Source: Halobacillus naozhouensis (GTDB lineage Bacteria > Bacillota > Bacilli > Bacillales > Halobacillaceae). From it: a stretch of DNA of 64,000 nt. The DNA lies in the NCBI RefSeq assembly GCF_029714185.1, contig NZ_CP121671.1, forward strand, positions 3,658,001 through 3,722,000, given 5' to 3'. Of this stretch, positions 50,039 to 58,869 are shown piece by piece (the first letter of the stretch is position 1; each line of letters begins with the position of its first letter). The notes under the pieces were generated by a model. The model did no database searches, was not told where the DNA came from, and saw only the letters and a program-made list of their open reading frames with translations. The translations under genes and the position numbers were made by a program.

Positions 50039-50457
50039 TTAACGAATATGATATTTCTCTTTAAAATCTAAGCTAAGCTCACTCCACACATCAAACATAT
50101 TCCCGTCTAAATCCTTAAATATAAAGTTTAGGCCAGCATGACCTCTCTCCTCAATTTCGCCGACATCTACCCCTTTCTCTGTAAAAGCTTGGTGTAGATG
50201 CTGCAGTTCAGGGTTCCGTCAACTTCAAAAGTGATAGTGAACTGAGTATGCCCGTTTGAATCTATAAACTGAAGTCTCTCGCCTTTTTTAGCTTTTACTA
50301 AGAAGAAACTTTGGTTGGCAAAAGAAAGAATGGCTTTTTCCTCATCTAAATAATTTTCAACCGCACCAAGATTCTGTTGATACCACATTGATGAACTTTC
50401 AGGATTCAGAACAGGGGTATAATTTGTCCCGACCCGGTGGAGTTGCACATTCTTCAC
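50039..50457 (-). pseudogene. VOC/glyoxalase-like gene, frameshifted
   Basis: The first 90-odd codons (from 50457) encode V-Q-L-H-R-V-G-T-N-Y and a half-barrel ending F-T-I-T-F-E-V-D-G. The frame then leaves the coding path near 50210-50222 and stops at 50167. A second frame continues E-L-Q-H-L-H-Q-A-F-T-E-K-G-V-D-V and F-K-D-L-D-G-N-M-F-D-V-W-S-E to a stop at 50039, completing a normal single-domain VOC protein of about 139 residues. One indel explains it. It could be a real pseudogene or an assembly error; the rest of the gene is intact. Confidence 0.8.
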
Positions 50458-50478
50458 GATATCACCCCAATTCTTTTG

Positions 50479-52467
50479 TTAAGAAGAACGACTATGATCA
50501 CTATCCATAAACACGAAGTCCTCTTTTGTCGGCTGCTTGGCAGCATCCTTTTGAGACGTTTTTGCAGAGAATAGCTTGAGATACCATTGGTTGCGGTCAA
50601 CAGGGACACCGACACGTTTTTGCTGGACCTCTTTGATACCCTGGATAATGAACTGCATGGAGACGATGACCACCACGAATGCAACTAGGGGCGGGATAAT
50701 ATACCACCAGCGCCCTGTCATTAAAGCATTCTTGGATGAGCCGATCAGCCCTGACCATTCATAAGTAGTGGATTGCGGCGGGTCCGGCATAAACGGGCTA
50801 TGCGAAACATCTGTCCCTCCGAAAAAGATGTTGAACACCCCTAAATGAATGAAGATGAGCAAAGTCTGAATGAACTGTTGGCCAAATACGATTCCTATTC
50901 GGGCACTTAAGTGTGGCAGCAAATGTCTCCAAAGCAAATGAACGGAGCTGCCTCCTAACACCTTTGTACTCAGGACAAATTCGTCTTTCATAATCAACTT
51001 CATTTCATTTCCAAATAACGTGATAAGGAGGGGCACAGCCAGAATCGTGAGAACGATTGCTTGATAGATAATCCTCTCCATTTCTGTTGTCGTAAAACCG
51101 CCCGGGGGCATCCACAGAACAGGTCTCAGTAACAAGTAGGCAATAACCGTTAAGGGTAGAAAATGCATACCGTCTACCAATTTCTCCAGCACTCGCTGCA
51201 GCTTCGGGGGGCAGAAAAAAGCATAAGGAACAGCAAGGATAAAGCCGAGCGCTACCCTTAGTAAGGCAATGGCTACCCCAAACAAAACCGTGTACTTCGC
51301 TCCAGTGAGCAGCTGGTCCAATATACTGTAGCCCAGTTCATCTGTCCCGAGGAAGACATATTCATGTGAATGAGGGGCGGCGCTGACTAATGTTCCGTTG
51401 TCGTCGTAAATGTGATAAAACTTCTCAACAAGGGGATCCGCAGCAGCCGTGTAGATCAAGCTGGTTGCAACAATGGCAAAAATAACACCAAATCCAATCA
51501 GAAATTTTACATTTTTGAAATGCACAGCTATTTCTCGAATAAACAGTCGAACCAATTTTCCATTCGGTTTGAAAGAAATGGATCCCAGGAAACGATTCAT
51601 CTTCAAATTGGTCTCTTCTGCCACCCTGTTTTCTTTAAAGATAAACAACTCTGTTCCCTGGTAGAAAACAAAAAACGGTGTAAACAGCATAACGAGAATT
51701 AAAAATGTCACAATTGGTCTAAAATCACTCATAAAGGCTGTGGTAATTCCATTAATGTTAAAGATGTACTCAATAATCAGAAGACTTGATAAGGCGCCCC
51801 ACAGGATAATTTTTGAATGATAAAAAATACTTTTAATAATATTCCTAAGAATATGGACGTTAAGAATAAAGGATTTAACCATCCCTTTACTTTTGGCAAA
51901 CTGCACATAGGATTTCTTCATTTCTTCGTCCAATTGAATTAATATGATTTTATATAAAGAAACCATAGGAAGAATGGCCAAAGCTACGATGGGAAGAGCA
52001 TAAATTCTTTCCTGGCCAACCGTAACGAAATCCATGAACAAGATATCCGTCTGTTTATACAGCCACACGATAACTAGCTGGGCACTGAAGGCAAGAAGCA
52101 GATCGGGTACAGCTTCCACCAAATTTAGCAGCCTCATAACCAGCCTTTTTATAACAGCCGGTAGAAAAAAGGTGCCGATAGCAAATAAGAAGGCAAGAGC
52201 AAATCCTAACGCAATCGCCCCCATAAAGATGGTCATAGAATAGCGATAAGGATCCCAAAGATACTCAAGTAATGGCACCGGATTTCCTTTAAAAAAGTAC
52301 ACCCATTCCGCGGGATGGATCACCGTTTGAAACAAATGGGACAACTCGCTGGTATAGGCAGATATATTAAAGAAGGTCCCCGTTTTAAATAAGGCCGGTG
52401 AAGCACTAATTAACACAATGCCAACTAAGCCAAAAATATAATAGAATAAAAACTTGGTTATTTTCAC
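50479..52467 (-). CDS. Fused oligopeptide-type ABC transporter permease (DppB-DppC-like)
   Basis: The 662-residue protein joins two membrane domains, each with about six hydrophobic segments. The N-terminal half (about 1-270) has the DppB-like E-A-V-P-D-L-L-L region and a F-A-K-S-K-G-M coupling helix; the C-terminal half (about 310-620) resembles DppC with G-T-D-E-L-G-Y-S-I-L and the L-G-G-S coupling-helix region. A charged cytoplasmic tail ends it. In ordinary systems these are two genes beside a binding protein and two ATPases; none is within the window near here, so partners must be elsewhere. The GTG start at 52467 follows GGGGG. Confidence 0.8.
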   Translation of the reverse strand: MKITKFLFYYIFGLVGIVLISASPALFKTGTFFNISAYTSELSHLFQTVIHPAEWVYFFKGNPVPLLEYLWDPYRYSMTIFMGAIALGFALAFLFAIGTFFLPAVIKRLVMRLLNLVEAVPDLLLAFSAQLVIVWLYKQTDILFMDFVTVGQERIYALPIVALAILPMVSLYKIILIQLDEEMKKSYVQFAKSKGMVKSFILNVHILRNIIKSIFYHSKIILWGALSSLLIIEYIFNINGITTAFMSDFRPIVTFLILVMLFTPFFVFYQGTELFIFKENRVAEETNLKMNRFLGSISFKPNGKLVRLFIREIAVHFKNVKFLIGFGVIFAIVATSLIYTAAADPLVEKFYHIYDDNGTLVSAAPHSHEYVFLGTDELGYSILDQLLTGAKYTVLFGVAIALLRVALGFILAVPYAFFCPPKLQRVLEKLVDGMHFLPLTVIAYLLLRPVLWMPPGGFTTTEMERIIYQAIVLTILAVPLLITLFGNEMKLIMKDEFVLSTKVLGGSSVHLLWRHLLPHLSARIGIVFGQQFIQTLLIFIHLGVFNIFFGGTDVSHSPFMPDPPQSTTYEWSGLIGSSKNALMTGRWWYIIPPLVAFVVVIVSMQFIIQGIKEVQQKRVGVPVDRNQWYLKLFSAKTSQKDAAKQPTKEDFVFMDSDHSRSS

Positions 52468-52542
52468 TATCCTGCCCCCTTTAGGCTATTTGACAATAGC
52501 CCTCCCCCTTTTAAATTTTAAAAATAATCAGTCACTTATGTA

Positions 52543-52572
52543 TAAAAAAAGATATACTGTTTAACAGTATAC
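52543..52572 (-). terminator. Intrinsic terminator of ywgA
   Basis: TATACTG and CAGTATA arms with a 5-nt loop, followed on the minus strand by T7, 18 bp after the ywgA stop. Confidence 0.85.
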
Positions 52573-52589
52573 CTTTCCTACTACTTATA

Positions 52590-53090
52590 CTAATGAATCC
52601 GGCGGAGTTTTTCAATAAAATTCCAACCTTCTGTTATTTCTTCACTAGAGTAATTTTGTTTACCTTTTACAGTGTACACTTTTTCTGTGATTTCATCTTT
52701 AGGTAAATGTTCAAAGAAAAGCATGGTTGAAACTAGCTCCAGAAACCGGGAGCTCTGGGCAGCCATTTCCCTGATATGTTCATTAAAAGGCGGCAAATGT
52801 ACATTTGAATGTTTGAGAAAATCATGCCCCGCTTCTGTCATTCGATAACGGTATTGATAATAATTCTTTTTCTCTTCTTTTGTTTCACTAATAAAACCTA
52901 AATTGCACATTTCCTCGATCCTTAACGTCAACTCTTCTGAATAAGGACCATAAAAATGAAATTCATAACGTTCCTCAAAAGGAATATCACACTTTTTTAA
53001 GATATAAATCATCTTTTGCAGCTTTTTTCGCCCTACGATGTCTTCAGAGCTTGAGAAGAATTGCATCAACTTTGCGTGATTCTCCAACAT
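52590..53090 (-). CDS. ywgA: YwgA family protein
   Basis: The 166-residue cytoplasmic protein resembles B. subtilis YwgA: an N-terminal I-V-G-R-K-K-L-Q-K-M-I-Y-I-L-K segment, F-H-F-Y-G-P-Y-S-E-E-L, and a winged-helix-like D-F-L-K. The first part resembles SocA/panacea-type (DUF4065) proteins. The function is unknown. It follows ywfO by 14 bp, the same adjacency as in B. subtilis, which suggests an operon. AAGGAGTGGAG precedes the ATG. Confidence 0.82.
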   Translation of the reverse strand: MLENHAKLMQFFSSSEDIVGRKKLQKMIYILKKCDIPFEERYEFHFYGPYSEELTLRIEEMCNLGFISETKEEKKNYYQYRYRMTEAGHDFLKHSNVHLPPFNEHIREMAAQSSRFLELVSTMLFFEHLPKDEITEKVYTVKGKQNYSSEEITEGWNFIEKLRRIH

Positions 53091-53104
53091 GACAACTCCA
53101 CTCC

Positions 53105-54400
53105 TTATCCAAACAAAATTTCCATAATACGCTTCTTTGTCTTACTACGGTCCGGCATTTCCTCTAATCTATCAAGCGGAATATATAATTTATGATCGGT
53201 ACGCTTTTTCCCGGATATCGATTCAACAATATCTGACAGGCGGGATAATTCCTTGAGTTCTTGATTGGGCTTTAACAAATGGATAGGAAGCCGTTCCCCT
53301 TCTTCACCAGGACGGTAAAAGTCATAAGGTAAATCAGAGCTTGAATCGACAACCAAATAATAGTCAGGGTTGATTCCTGCTTCCTGGAACAGCTTATACA
53401 GCTCCATCCATTCGTTCATCTGTGAATTCGGGTTAAACTCTATGTACTTCAAGAGTCGGCGGTTAACGAATCGATCACAGAGGTCAGACAGGATAGGATC
53501 ATCCTCTTCCATCCACATTTGAAAATAGTAGAGCGCGATGGATTCATCCAGAGCTAAATATTCCTTTAGATTTGGCTTTCCTGTGAAAAAGGAAAGAAAA
53601 TGGGTCGGCTCCAGTTTAAAGGTGTACCCCTTCTCATGCAGCTCCTTAGCACGGTGAAGAATTTTTGACAAAATTACTTCAGCACTCCGGGTGACAGGGT
53701 GAAAATAAACTTGCCAATACATTTGATAACGACTCATAATATAATCTTCGACCGCATGCATGCCGCTTTCTTTTACAACTACCTGATCCTCCATCGGGCG
53801 CATCACCCGAAGAATCCGCTCCATATCAAAATGGCCATAACTTACCCCTGTAAAATAGGCATCACGCTGCAAGTAATCCATTCGATCTGCATCAATTTGG
53901 CTCGAAATCAGACTCACCACGAGTTTATTTTTATACGTTTTATTAATTACATCGGCTACTTTCTTCGGAAAGCCTTTCCCCACTTTAGAGAGTACCTGGT
54001 GGATCTTCGTGTCCCCAAGCAGGATCGCCTGCGTAAAATCCTCATGATCTAGCTTGAAGACTTTTTCAAACGAATGAGAAAAGGGCCCGTGGCCGAGATC
54101 ATGCAGCAGGGCGGCCGCTAAACAAAGCAACCGTTCTTCTTCGTCCCAATTGGGGCGGTCTTTAAAATTGCTAATAATTCGCCGTACAATCTCGTACACT
54201 CCTAGCGAGTGGTTGAAACGGCTATGCTCAGCTCCATGAAACGTAAGGTAACTGGTTCCCAACTGCCTGACTCTTCTCAGCCGCTGGAATTCGGGAGTGC
54301 CAATCAGGTCCCAGATAACACGGTCACGTACATGAATGTAGCGATGTACGGGGTCTTTAAATACTTTTTCTTCACTTAATTTCTCGTCACGGTAGGCCAT
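53105..54400 (-). CDS. ywfO: HD-domain phosphohydrolase YwfO
   Basis: The 431-residue protein has the HD metal-binding residues: H-S-R-F-N-H-S-L-G-V-Y, A-A-L-L-H-D-L-G-H-G-P-F-S-H-S-F-E and the later S-Q-I-D-A-D-R-M-D-Y-L-Q-R-D. This is the dNTPase-like HD subgroup; Enterococcus relatives hydrolyse dNTPs to the nucleoside and triphosphate, and B. subtilis YwfO is a phosphohydrolase of unsettled physiological role. The C-terminal part (about 290-431) is a beta-rich domain specific to the group. AAAGGACAAG precedes the ATG. It is the first gene of ywfO-ywgA. Confidence 0.9.
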   Translation of the reverse strand: MAYRDEKLSEEKVFKDPVHRYIHVRDRVIWDLIGTPEFQRLRRVRQLGTSYLTFHGAEHSRFNHSLGVYEIVRRIISNFKDRPNWDEEERLLCLAAALLHDLGHGPFSHSFEKVFKLDHEDFTQAILLGDTKIHQVLSKVGKGFPKKVADVINKTYKNKLVVSLISSQIDADRMDYLQRDAYFTGVSYGHFDMERILRVMRPMEDQVVVKESGMHAVEDYIMSRYQMYWQVYFHPVTRSAEVILSKILHRAKELHEKGYTFKLEPTHFLSFFTGKPNLKEYLALDESIALYYFQMWMEEDDPILSDLCDRFVNRRLLKYIEFNPNSQMNEWMELYKLFQEAGINPDYYLVVDSSSDLPYDFYRPGEEGERLPIHLLKPNQELKELSRLSDIVESISGKKRTDHKLYIPLDRLEEMPDRSKTKKRIMEILFG

Positions 54401-54477
54401 TAGCTTGTCCTTTCTTCACGACATTTTCTACAATTATATACCTTTTTTCAGCATAAAAAAACATCTTGACAAAGCAA

Positions 54478-54505
54478 AGAACCGAGCATTTATATGCCCG
54501 GTTCT
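54478..54505. terminator. Hairpin upstream of ywfO
   Basis: AGAACCG-x-GCAT and ATGC-x-CGGTTCT arms with a 4-nt loop lie between glpQ and ywfO. With the second hairpin at 54543-54570 it may give tandem termination of glpQ. Confidence 0.6.
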
Positions 54506-54542
54506 CTAGAGATAAAGTATGAAGCTTTCTTTTTACCATGAA

Positions 54543-54570
54543 GAAAAAATTGGTAAGGTTACCCTTACCA
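54543..54570 (-). terminator. Intrinsic terminator of glpQ
   Basis: TGGTAAGG and CCTTACCA arms with a 4-nt loop followed on the minus strand by TTTTTT, 10 bp after the glpQ stop. Confidence 0.85.
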
Positions 54571-54580
54571 GTTCCTTCCC

Positions 54581-55423
54581 CTAGCCTTTATGTGGATCAA
54601 CATAATCAGGAAAATCGGTAATAATTCCATCTACCCCAGTTTCTAAAAGAAAGTTTGCAGATTCGCGATCTCTAACGGTGTATGGATGGGTTTTCATATC
54701 ATATTCATGAATTCGTTCAACGAGATCTTTCGTAATCATTGCTTTATTAGGGTTGAAATAATCGGCGTAGGCTGAGAATTCGGCAAGCTGCTCATTTGAA
54801 ACGCCATTTTCGCTGTACCCGAGCAGAACTCCTACTGGCACAGAAGGTAAAATCGAATGGAATTTTTTCATAGATTCATGATCGAATGACTGCACAATAA
54901 TCTTTTCATTTTCCGGCTTATGCAAATTGCGGGAAACAAGCGCATCCGCTACCTTTTGTTCAATTCCCGGGTAAAGGGACGGTGATTTCAATTCAATTAA
55001 AATTCCAGATCTCCCTTTAAATTGATCAAGCACTTCTCCGAGTGTTGGAATTTTTTCACCAGCAAATTCTTTACTGAACCAGCCCCCCGCATCGAGCTGT
55101 TGCAGCTCCTTATATGTAAAATCTCCCACTTGGCCAGAACCATTTGTCGTACGGTCTACCGTCGTATCATGAATCACAACCAGCTTGCCATCCTTACTCA
55201 TTTGAACATCAAGTTCAAACATTTCTGCTTTCATGTCGACTGATTTTTCAAAAGCGGCCATTGTGTTTTCAGGTGCGTATCCGGAAGCTCCTCTATGCGC
55301 AATCGTGATGGTCTGTTGACGGTCCTTGTTCTTAATTTCATTAGCAGAAATACTTGTTGCTGACGTACTGAATACTCCCATAAATAATACCCCCATGATG
55401 AGAATGAACAATAAACGTGACAT
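54581..55423 (-). CDS. glpQ: Secreted glycerophosphodiester phosphodiesterase
   Basis: Hydrolyses glycerophosphodiesters to glycerol 3-phosphate and an alcohol. The 280-residue protein has a signal peptide (about 1-27, hydrophobic core then A-T-S-I-S-A), then the GDPD motifs H-R-G-A-S-G-Y-A-P-E-N-T, E-L-D-V-Q-M-S-K-D-G-K-L-V-V-I-H-D and G-V-D-G-I-I-T-D-F-P near the end. In B. subtilis, GlpQ releases glycerol phosphate from teichoic acids in phosphate starvation. There is no adjacent glpT transporter, and no Pho box was recognised. The gene stands alone with strong terminators. Confidence 0.92.
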   Translation of the reverse strand: MSRLLFILIMGVLFMGVFSTSATSISANEIKNKDRQQTITIAHRGASGYAPENTMAAFEKSVDMKAEMFELDVQMSKDGKLVVIHDTTVDRTTNGSGQVGDFTYKELQQLDAGGWFSKEFAGEKIPTLGEVLDQFKGRSGILIELKSPSLYPGIEQKVADALVSRNLHKPENEKIIVQSFDHESMKKFHSILPSVPVGVLLGYSENGVSNEQLAEFSAYADYFNPNKAMITKDLVERIHEYDMKTHPYTVRDRESANFLLETGVDGIITDFPDYVDPHKG

Positions 55424-55517
55424 CTCTTCCTCCCCCTTCTTATCTTTAATTCCACTCTACAAAACTTACATTAATAGAGTATTAGGAAATCGTTAATAAA
55501 ATGTAAGGAAAAACAGG

Positions 55518-55555
55518 AAAAAAATAACTCCCTCCGTAAGTACTACGAAGAGAGT
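55518..55555 (-). terminator. Intrinsic terminator of the CoA-transferase gene
   Basis: On the minus strand ACTCTCTTCGTA pairs with TACGGAGGGAGT using two G-U pairs, followed by TATTTTTTT. Confidence 0.8.
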
Positions 55556-55568
55556 CCTCTTATCATGG

Positions 55569-57080
55569 TTATACTTTTTGTAAGATTTGTTTATGCATGG
55601 TACCTGTCTCGGCAAAATTCTTGTGCCATGAGAAGGCTTCCTCAAGCACATGAGGCGTCTGTCCGCCTCCGGAAACTGCTTGATTGTAATAGTCCCACAG
55701 TTGGTCCCGATAAATAGGGTGAGCACAGCACTCTATGATTAATCCTACGCGTTCCCTCGGTGCTAATCCGCGTAAGTCTGCATAGCCTTGTTCTGTCACA
55801 ACGATATCTACATCATGTTCGGTATGATCAATATGTGATGCAAAGGGGACGATGCTAGATATATTTCCATCTTTAGCGATTGATTTTGTTACGAAAATAG
55901 CCAGACGTGCGTTACGAGCGAAGTCACCCGATCCACCAATTCCATTCATCATCCTTGTACCCGCTACATGGGTAGAATTGACATTGCCATAGATATCAAA
56001 TTCTAAGGCCGTATTAATTGAAATCAAACCGAGACGGCGGATAATTTCCGGGTGGTTTGAAATTTCCTGTGGTCTCATGACTATTCGATCACGATACTGT
56101 TCAAAGCTGTTAAACACCTGTTCCATTTTCTCCTCGGACAACGTAATCGAACAACAGGAAGCAAAGTTGACTTTTCCAGCATCCATTAAATCGAATACTG
56201 CATCTTGTAACACTTCAGAATACACTTCTAAATCCATAAATTCTGAGTCAGTCAAGCCGTGCAGCACAGCATTAGCCACAGAACCTATTCCAGATTGAAT
56301 GGGGGCAAGACTTCTGGTTAAACGGCCGCAATTGACTTCTTCACGTAAAAAGGAAATCAAATGCTGGGCCATCATAACTGTCTCTTGATCCGGCGCCGTT
56401 ATGGTGGATGGAGAGTCTTTTTGATCTGTAAACACAATTCCTTTTACTTTTTCCAGATCAACCGGAATTCCGACCGTACCGATTCGATCATCCACTTTTG
56501 TTAACGGAATTGGATCACGTTGTCCCTGTTTACCAGGGGCATATAGGTCATGAAGCCCTTCTAAGTTAGGTTGTTTCATGTTGATCTCAATAATGATCGA
56601 TTCTGCATGTTGAGCGAATGCTAATGAGTTACCAATGGAAGTCGTCGGGATCACCATGCCGTCCTCCGTTATCGAAACCGCTTCCAAAATTGCGTAATCA
56701 ATAGTTCCTAACACATTTCCTCTTACTAATTCAGAAGTGTGAGATAGATGATGATCAACAAATAAATGTTCACCTTTGTTAATTTTACTTCTCATCGTCG
56801 GGTCTGCCTGAAACGGCATGCGTTTATGAATAATGCCCGCTTTGGCAAAAAGTTTGTCTACATCTGATCCTAAGGAAGCTCCAGTAAACACGTTTACTTT
56901 AAATTCTTCCTTTCTGGCTCGTTCTACCAGCGAAAATGGTACCGCTTTCACATCACCCGCGCGTGTAAAACCGCTTAACCCTAATGTCATGCCATCCTTA
57001 ATCCATGAGGCCGCTTCTTCTGAAGAAACAACACGATTCTTCAAACGGGAATCTTGAATTCGTCCGTTATCATTTTCCAA
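55569..57080 (-). CDS. Acetyl-CoA hydrolase/transferase family (succinyl-CoA:acetate CoA-transferase type)
   Basis: Moves CoA between acids such as succinate and acetate, or hydrolyses acetyl-CoA. The 503-residue protein has the N-terminal G-L-S-G-F-T-R-A-G-D-V-K-A-V-P segment, G-S-V-A-N-A-V, the active-site Glu in E-V-Y-S-E-V-L-Q-D-A near residue 290 (E-V-x-Q-D is the usual context) and G-G-S-G-D-F-A-R-N-A-R near 385. The start is TTG at 57080, 7 nt after GAGGG. A LytTR regulator lies 126 bp upstream in the same direction, so that regulator probably controls this gene. The precise acceptor cannot be told from sequence. Confidence 0.9.
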   Translation of the reverse strand: MENDNGRIQDSRLKNRVVSSEEAASWIKDGMTLGLSGFTRAGDVKAVPFSLVERARKEEFKVNVFTGASLGSDVDKLFAKAGIIHKRMPFQADPTMRSKINKGEHLFVDHHLSHTSELVRGNVLGTIDYAILEAVSITEDGMVIPTTSIGNSLAFAQHAESIIIEINMKQPNLEGLHDLYAPGKQGQRDPIPLTKVDDRIGTVGIPVDLEKVKGIVFTDQKDSPSTITAPDQETVMMAQHLISFLREEVNCGRLTRSLAPIQSGIGSVANAVLHGLTDSEFMDLEVYSEVLQDAVFDLMDAGKVNFASCCSITLSEEKMEQVFNSFEQYRDRIVMRPQEISNHPEIIRRLGLISINTALEFDIYGNVNSTHVAGTRMMNGIGGSGDFARNARLAIFVTKSIAKDGNISSIVPFASHIDHTEHDVDIVVTEQGYADLRGLAPRERVGLIIECCAHPIYRDQLWDYYNQAVSGGGQTPHVLEEAFSWHKNFAETGTMHKQILQKV

Positions 57081-57206
57081 TCTATCGCCCTCTTTTCATA
57101 ACTTTTAGAATTATTTTAACTTATTCAATGAATGATTTGAGGAAAATGAAAGGGAATAGAAAAATGACGAGTGAACCAGCATATCCTGTGAGTGAAACAG
57201 CACTCT

Positions 57207-57851
57207 TTAAAATCCGAGTAGTTTTCTAAAATAACTGGAGTAAGATTGACTAACTGGAATACTAGCTCCGTCGTCCATCTCAAGCAAAAATGTGGAATGG
57301 GTATCAGGATAGATCTCCTTAATATGATTGACATTAACAATAAATGATCTGTGACAACGAATGAATGACTCTCTCGGCAACATGTACTCAAATTCCTGCA
57401 GCGAATTTTTATGTGTACCATAAAAGTTATCTGACCATACATATGCCTTTCGCTCTTTCACTTCTATGTATTTCACTTCAGCAAAGGGGAGGGGCTTCCA
57501 TCCGTCCTGAGTTTTGACAGTGACTACTGATTTTCCATCAGTGAAAGCAGGATGAATCGCCATCACACACCCTTCAACATCCCCATCATTATGGAACGGC
57601 ACAGCCATTCCGTGGTAAGGAACACCAAACACATCACGATTAATGAATTCGGAAACTTTTTGTTCCGTCTGTAAAGATTTATGTGCAATCGTCCCCTCTT
57701 TAACTGGGTCGCCTGTACTGATTTTCAAATCAATCCGTTTACTAGGACGATAATAAATATATTCCTCTGTATTTGATACAGCAATCGATATTTCATCTGA
57801 AAATAATTCACCTATCACATCTAATAGAGAATCTTTCGTAAAACTCTCCAT
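57207..57851 (-). CDS. LytTR-family transcriptional regulator
   Basis: About 214 residues. The N-terminal half (about 1-110) looks like a PAS-type sensor (Y-I-Y-Y-R-P-S-K-R-I-D-L-K, G-M-A-V-P-F); the C-terminal half is a LytTR DNA-binding domain with I-E-V-K-E-R-K-A-Y-V-W, F-I-R-C-H-R-S-F-I-V-N-V-N-H-I-K and an S-Q-S-Y-S-x-x-F-R end. There is no receiver domain. It is not the usual two-component response regulator, so it should sense a small molecule directly. ATG at 57851 is preferred, since GTG at 57863 sits in the GGGGAGG site. It is paired with the CoA-transferase gene. Confidence 0.85.
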   Translation of the reverse strand: MESFTKDSLLDVIGELFSDEISIAVSNTEEYIYYRPSKRIDLKISTGDPVKEGTIAHKSLQTEQKVSEFINRDVFGVPYHGMAVPFHNDGDVEGCVMAIHPAFTDGKSVVTVKTQDGWKPLPFAEVKYIEVKERKAYVWSDNFYGTHKNSLQEFEYMLPRESFIRCHRSFIVNVNHIKEIYPDTHSTFLLEMDDGASIPVSQSYSSYFRKLLGF

Positions 57852-57983
57852 TCTGTTAAACACCTCCCCTGATATCTCATTTCTCTATTTTAACGGATCT
57901 TTGGAAAGGCAGACAAATGGAACCTGTCCACCCCAGCTGTATTTTCTGTTATAATTATTTTGTTCTATTTATAAAGGAGTAAC

Positions 57984-58832
57984 ATGTTCATGAACAATAT
58001 TCATACTTTATTACATCCCAAAACCTATCGCTTCATTGATCAAAGCGGCTTGGGTCCTGGATTTTCAGCGCTTCAGTCCTTTGCAACGGACGATGCTCTG
58101 GCTATTTCAGTGGGGCAAGGCACTTCCTCCACGACAGCCAGACTATGGGTTCATCACAATACCATTGTACTGGGCATACCGGATGCCCGCTTACCTTATA
58201 TATCGGAAGCTGTTGACTATTTAAAATCTGAGGACTACCAAGTAATTGTCCGAAATTCAGGCGGACTTGCGGTTGTGCTCGATGAAGGAGTTCTCAACCT
58301 ATCTCTAATTTTTCCTGATTCAAAAGAGGTCAACATTCATGAAGGTTATGAGGCAATGGTCGTGTTTATTAAGCATCTATTCGCGGATCTAACCAACAAA
58401 ATCGAAGCCTATGAAATTACACAATCTTACTGCCCAGGCACCTATGACCTGAGTATCGACGGACGAAAATTCGCTGGAATTTCCCAGCGCCGTGTCAAGC
58501 ATGGATCAGCCGTACAAATTTATTTAGATGTAAGCGGGAATGGTGAAGAGCGAGCTCGGCTGCTAAAGAACTTTTACGAAATTGGCAAGCGCGAGGAAAA
58601 AACACGTTTCGCTTACCCAAATATTGATCCATCTGTAATGGCTTCGATGAATGAGTTGTTGGGTACAAAGTTGAGCGTTGCAGATGTACGCGATCGGATC
58701 CTATACCAGTTGAGCGATTTCTCTGAGAAGGTTGTCGTTCAGCATCTTGAAGGCGAGGAAATGAACACGTTCAATAAACGCTTTGAACAGATGATTGAGC
58801 GAAATGCGAAAGCACTCGAGCGGATTGAGTAA
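57984..58832 (+). CDS. lipL: Octanoyl-[GcvH]:protein N-octanoyltransferase LipL
   Basis: Transfers octanoyl from GcvH to the E2 subunits of 2-oxoacid dehydrogenases in lipoate assembly. The 282-residue BPL/LplA/LipB-fold protein has the R-N-S-G-G-L-A-V-V segment and the catalytic Cys at residue 150 in S-Y-C-P-G-T-Y-D-L-S-I-D-G, then K-F-A-G-I-S-Q-R-R (LplA-like Lys). It corresponds to B. subtilis YwfL. The ATG at 57984 lies 4 nt after AAAGGAG; an ATG two codons later has better spacing. The terminator stem starts inside the last codons. Confidence 0.93.
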   Translation: MFMNNIHTLLHPKTYRFIDQSGLGPGFSALQSFATDDALAISVGQGTSSTTARLWVHHNTIVLGIPDARLPYISEAVDYLKSEDYQVIVRNSGGLAVVLDEGVLNLSLIFPDSKEVNIHEGYEAMVVFIKHLFADLTNKIEAYEITQSYCPGTYDLSIDGRKFAGISQRRVKHGSAVQIYLDVSGNGEERARLLKNFYEIGKREEKTRFAYPNIDPSVMASMNELLGTKLSVADVRDRILYQLSDFSEKVVVQHLEGEEMNTFNKRFEQMIERNAKALERIE

Positions 58833-58850
58833 ACGCACGAGTGCTTTTAT
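58809..58850 (+). terminator. Intrinsic terminator of lipL
   Basis: AAAGCACTCG within the lipL end pairs with CGAGTGCTTT after the stop, followed by a short T run. The stop codon lies in the loop. Confidence 0.8.
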
Positions 58851-58869
58851 AGTTAAATGATTCATAAGT

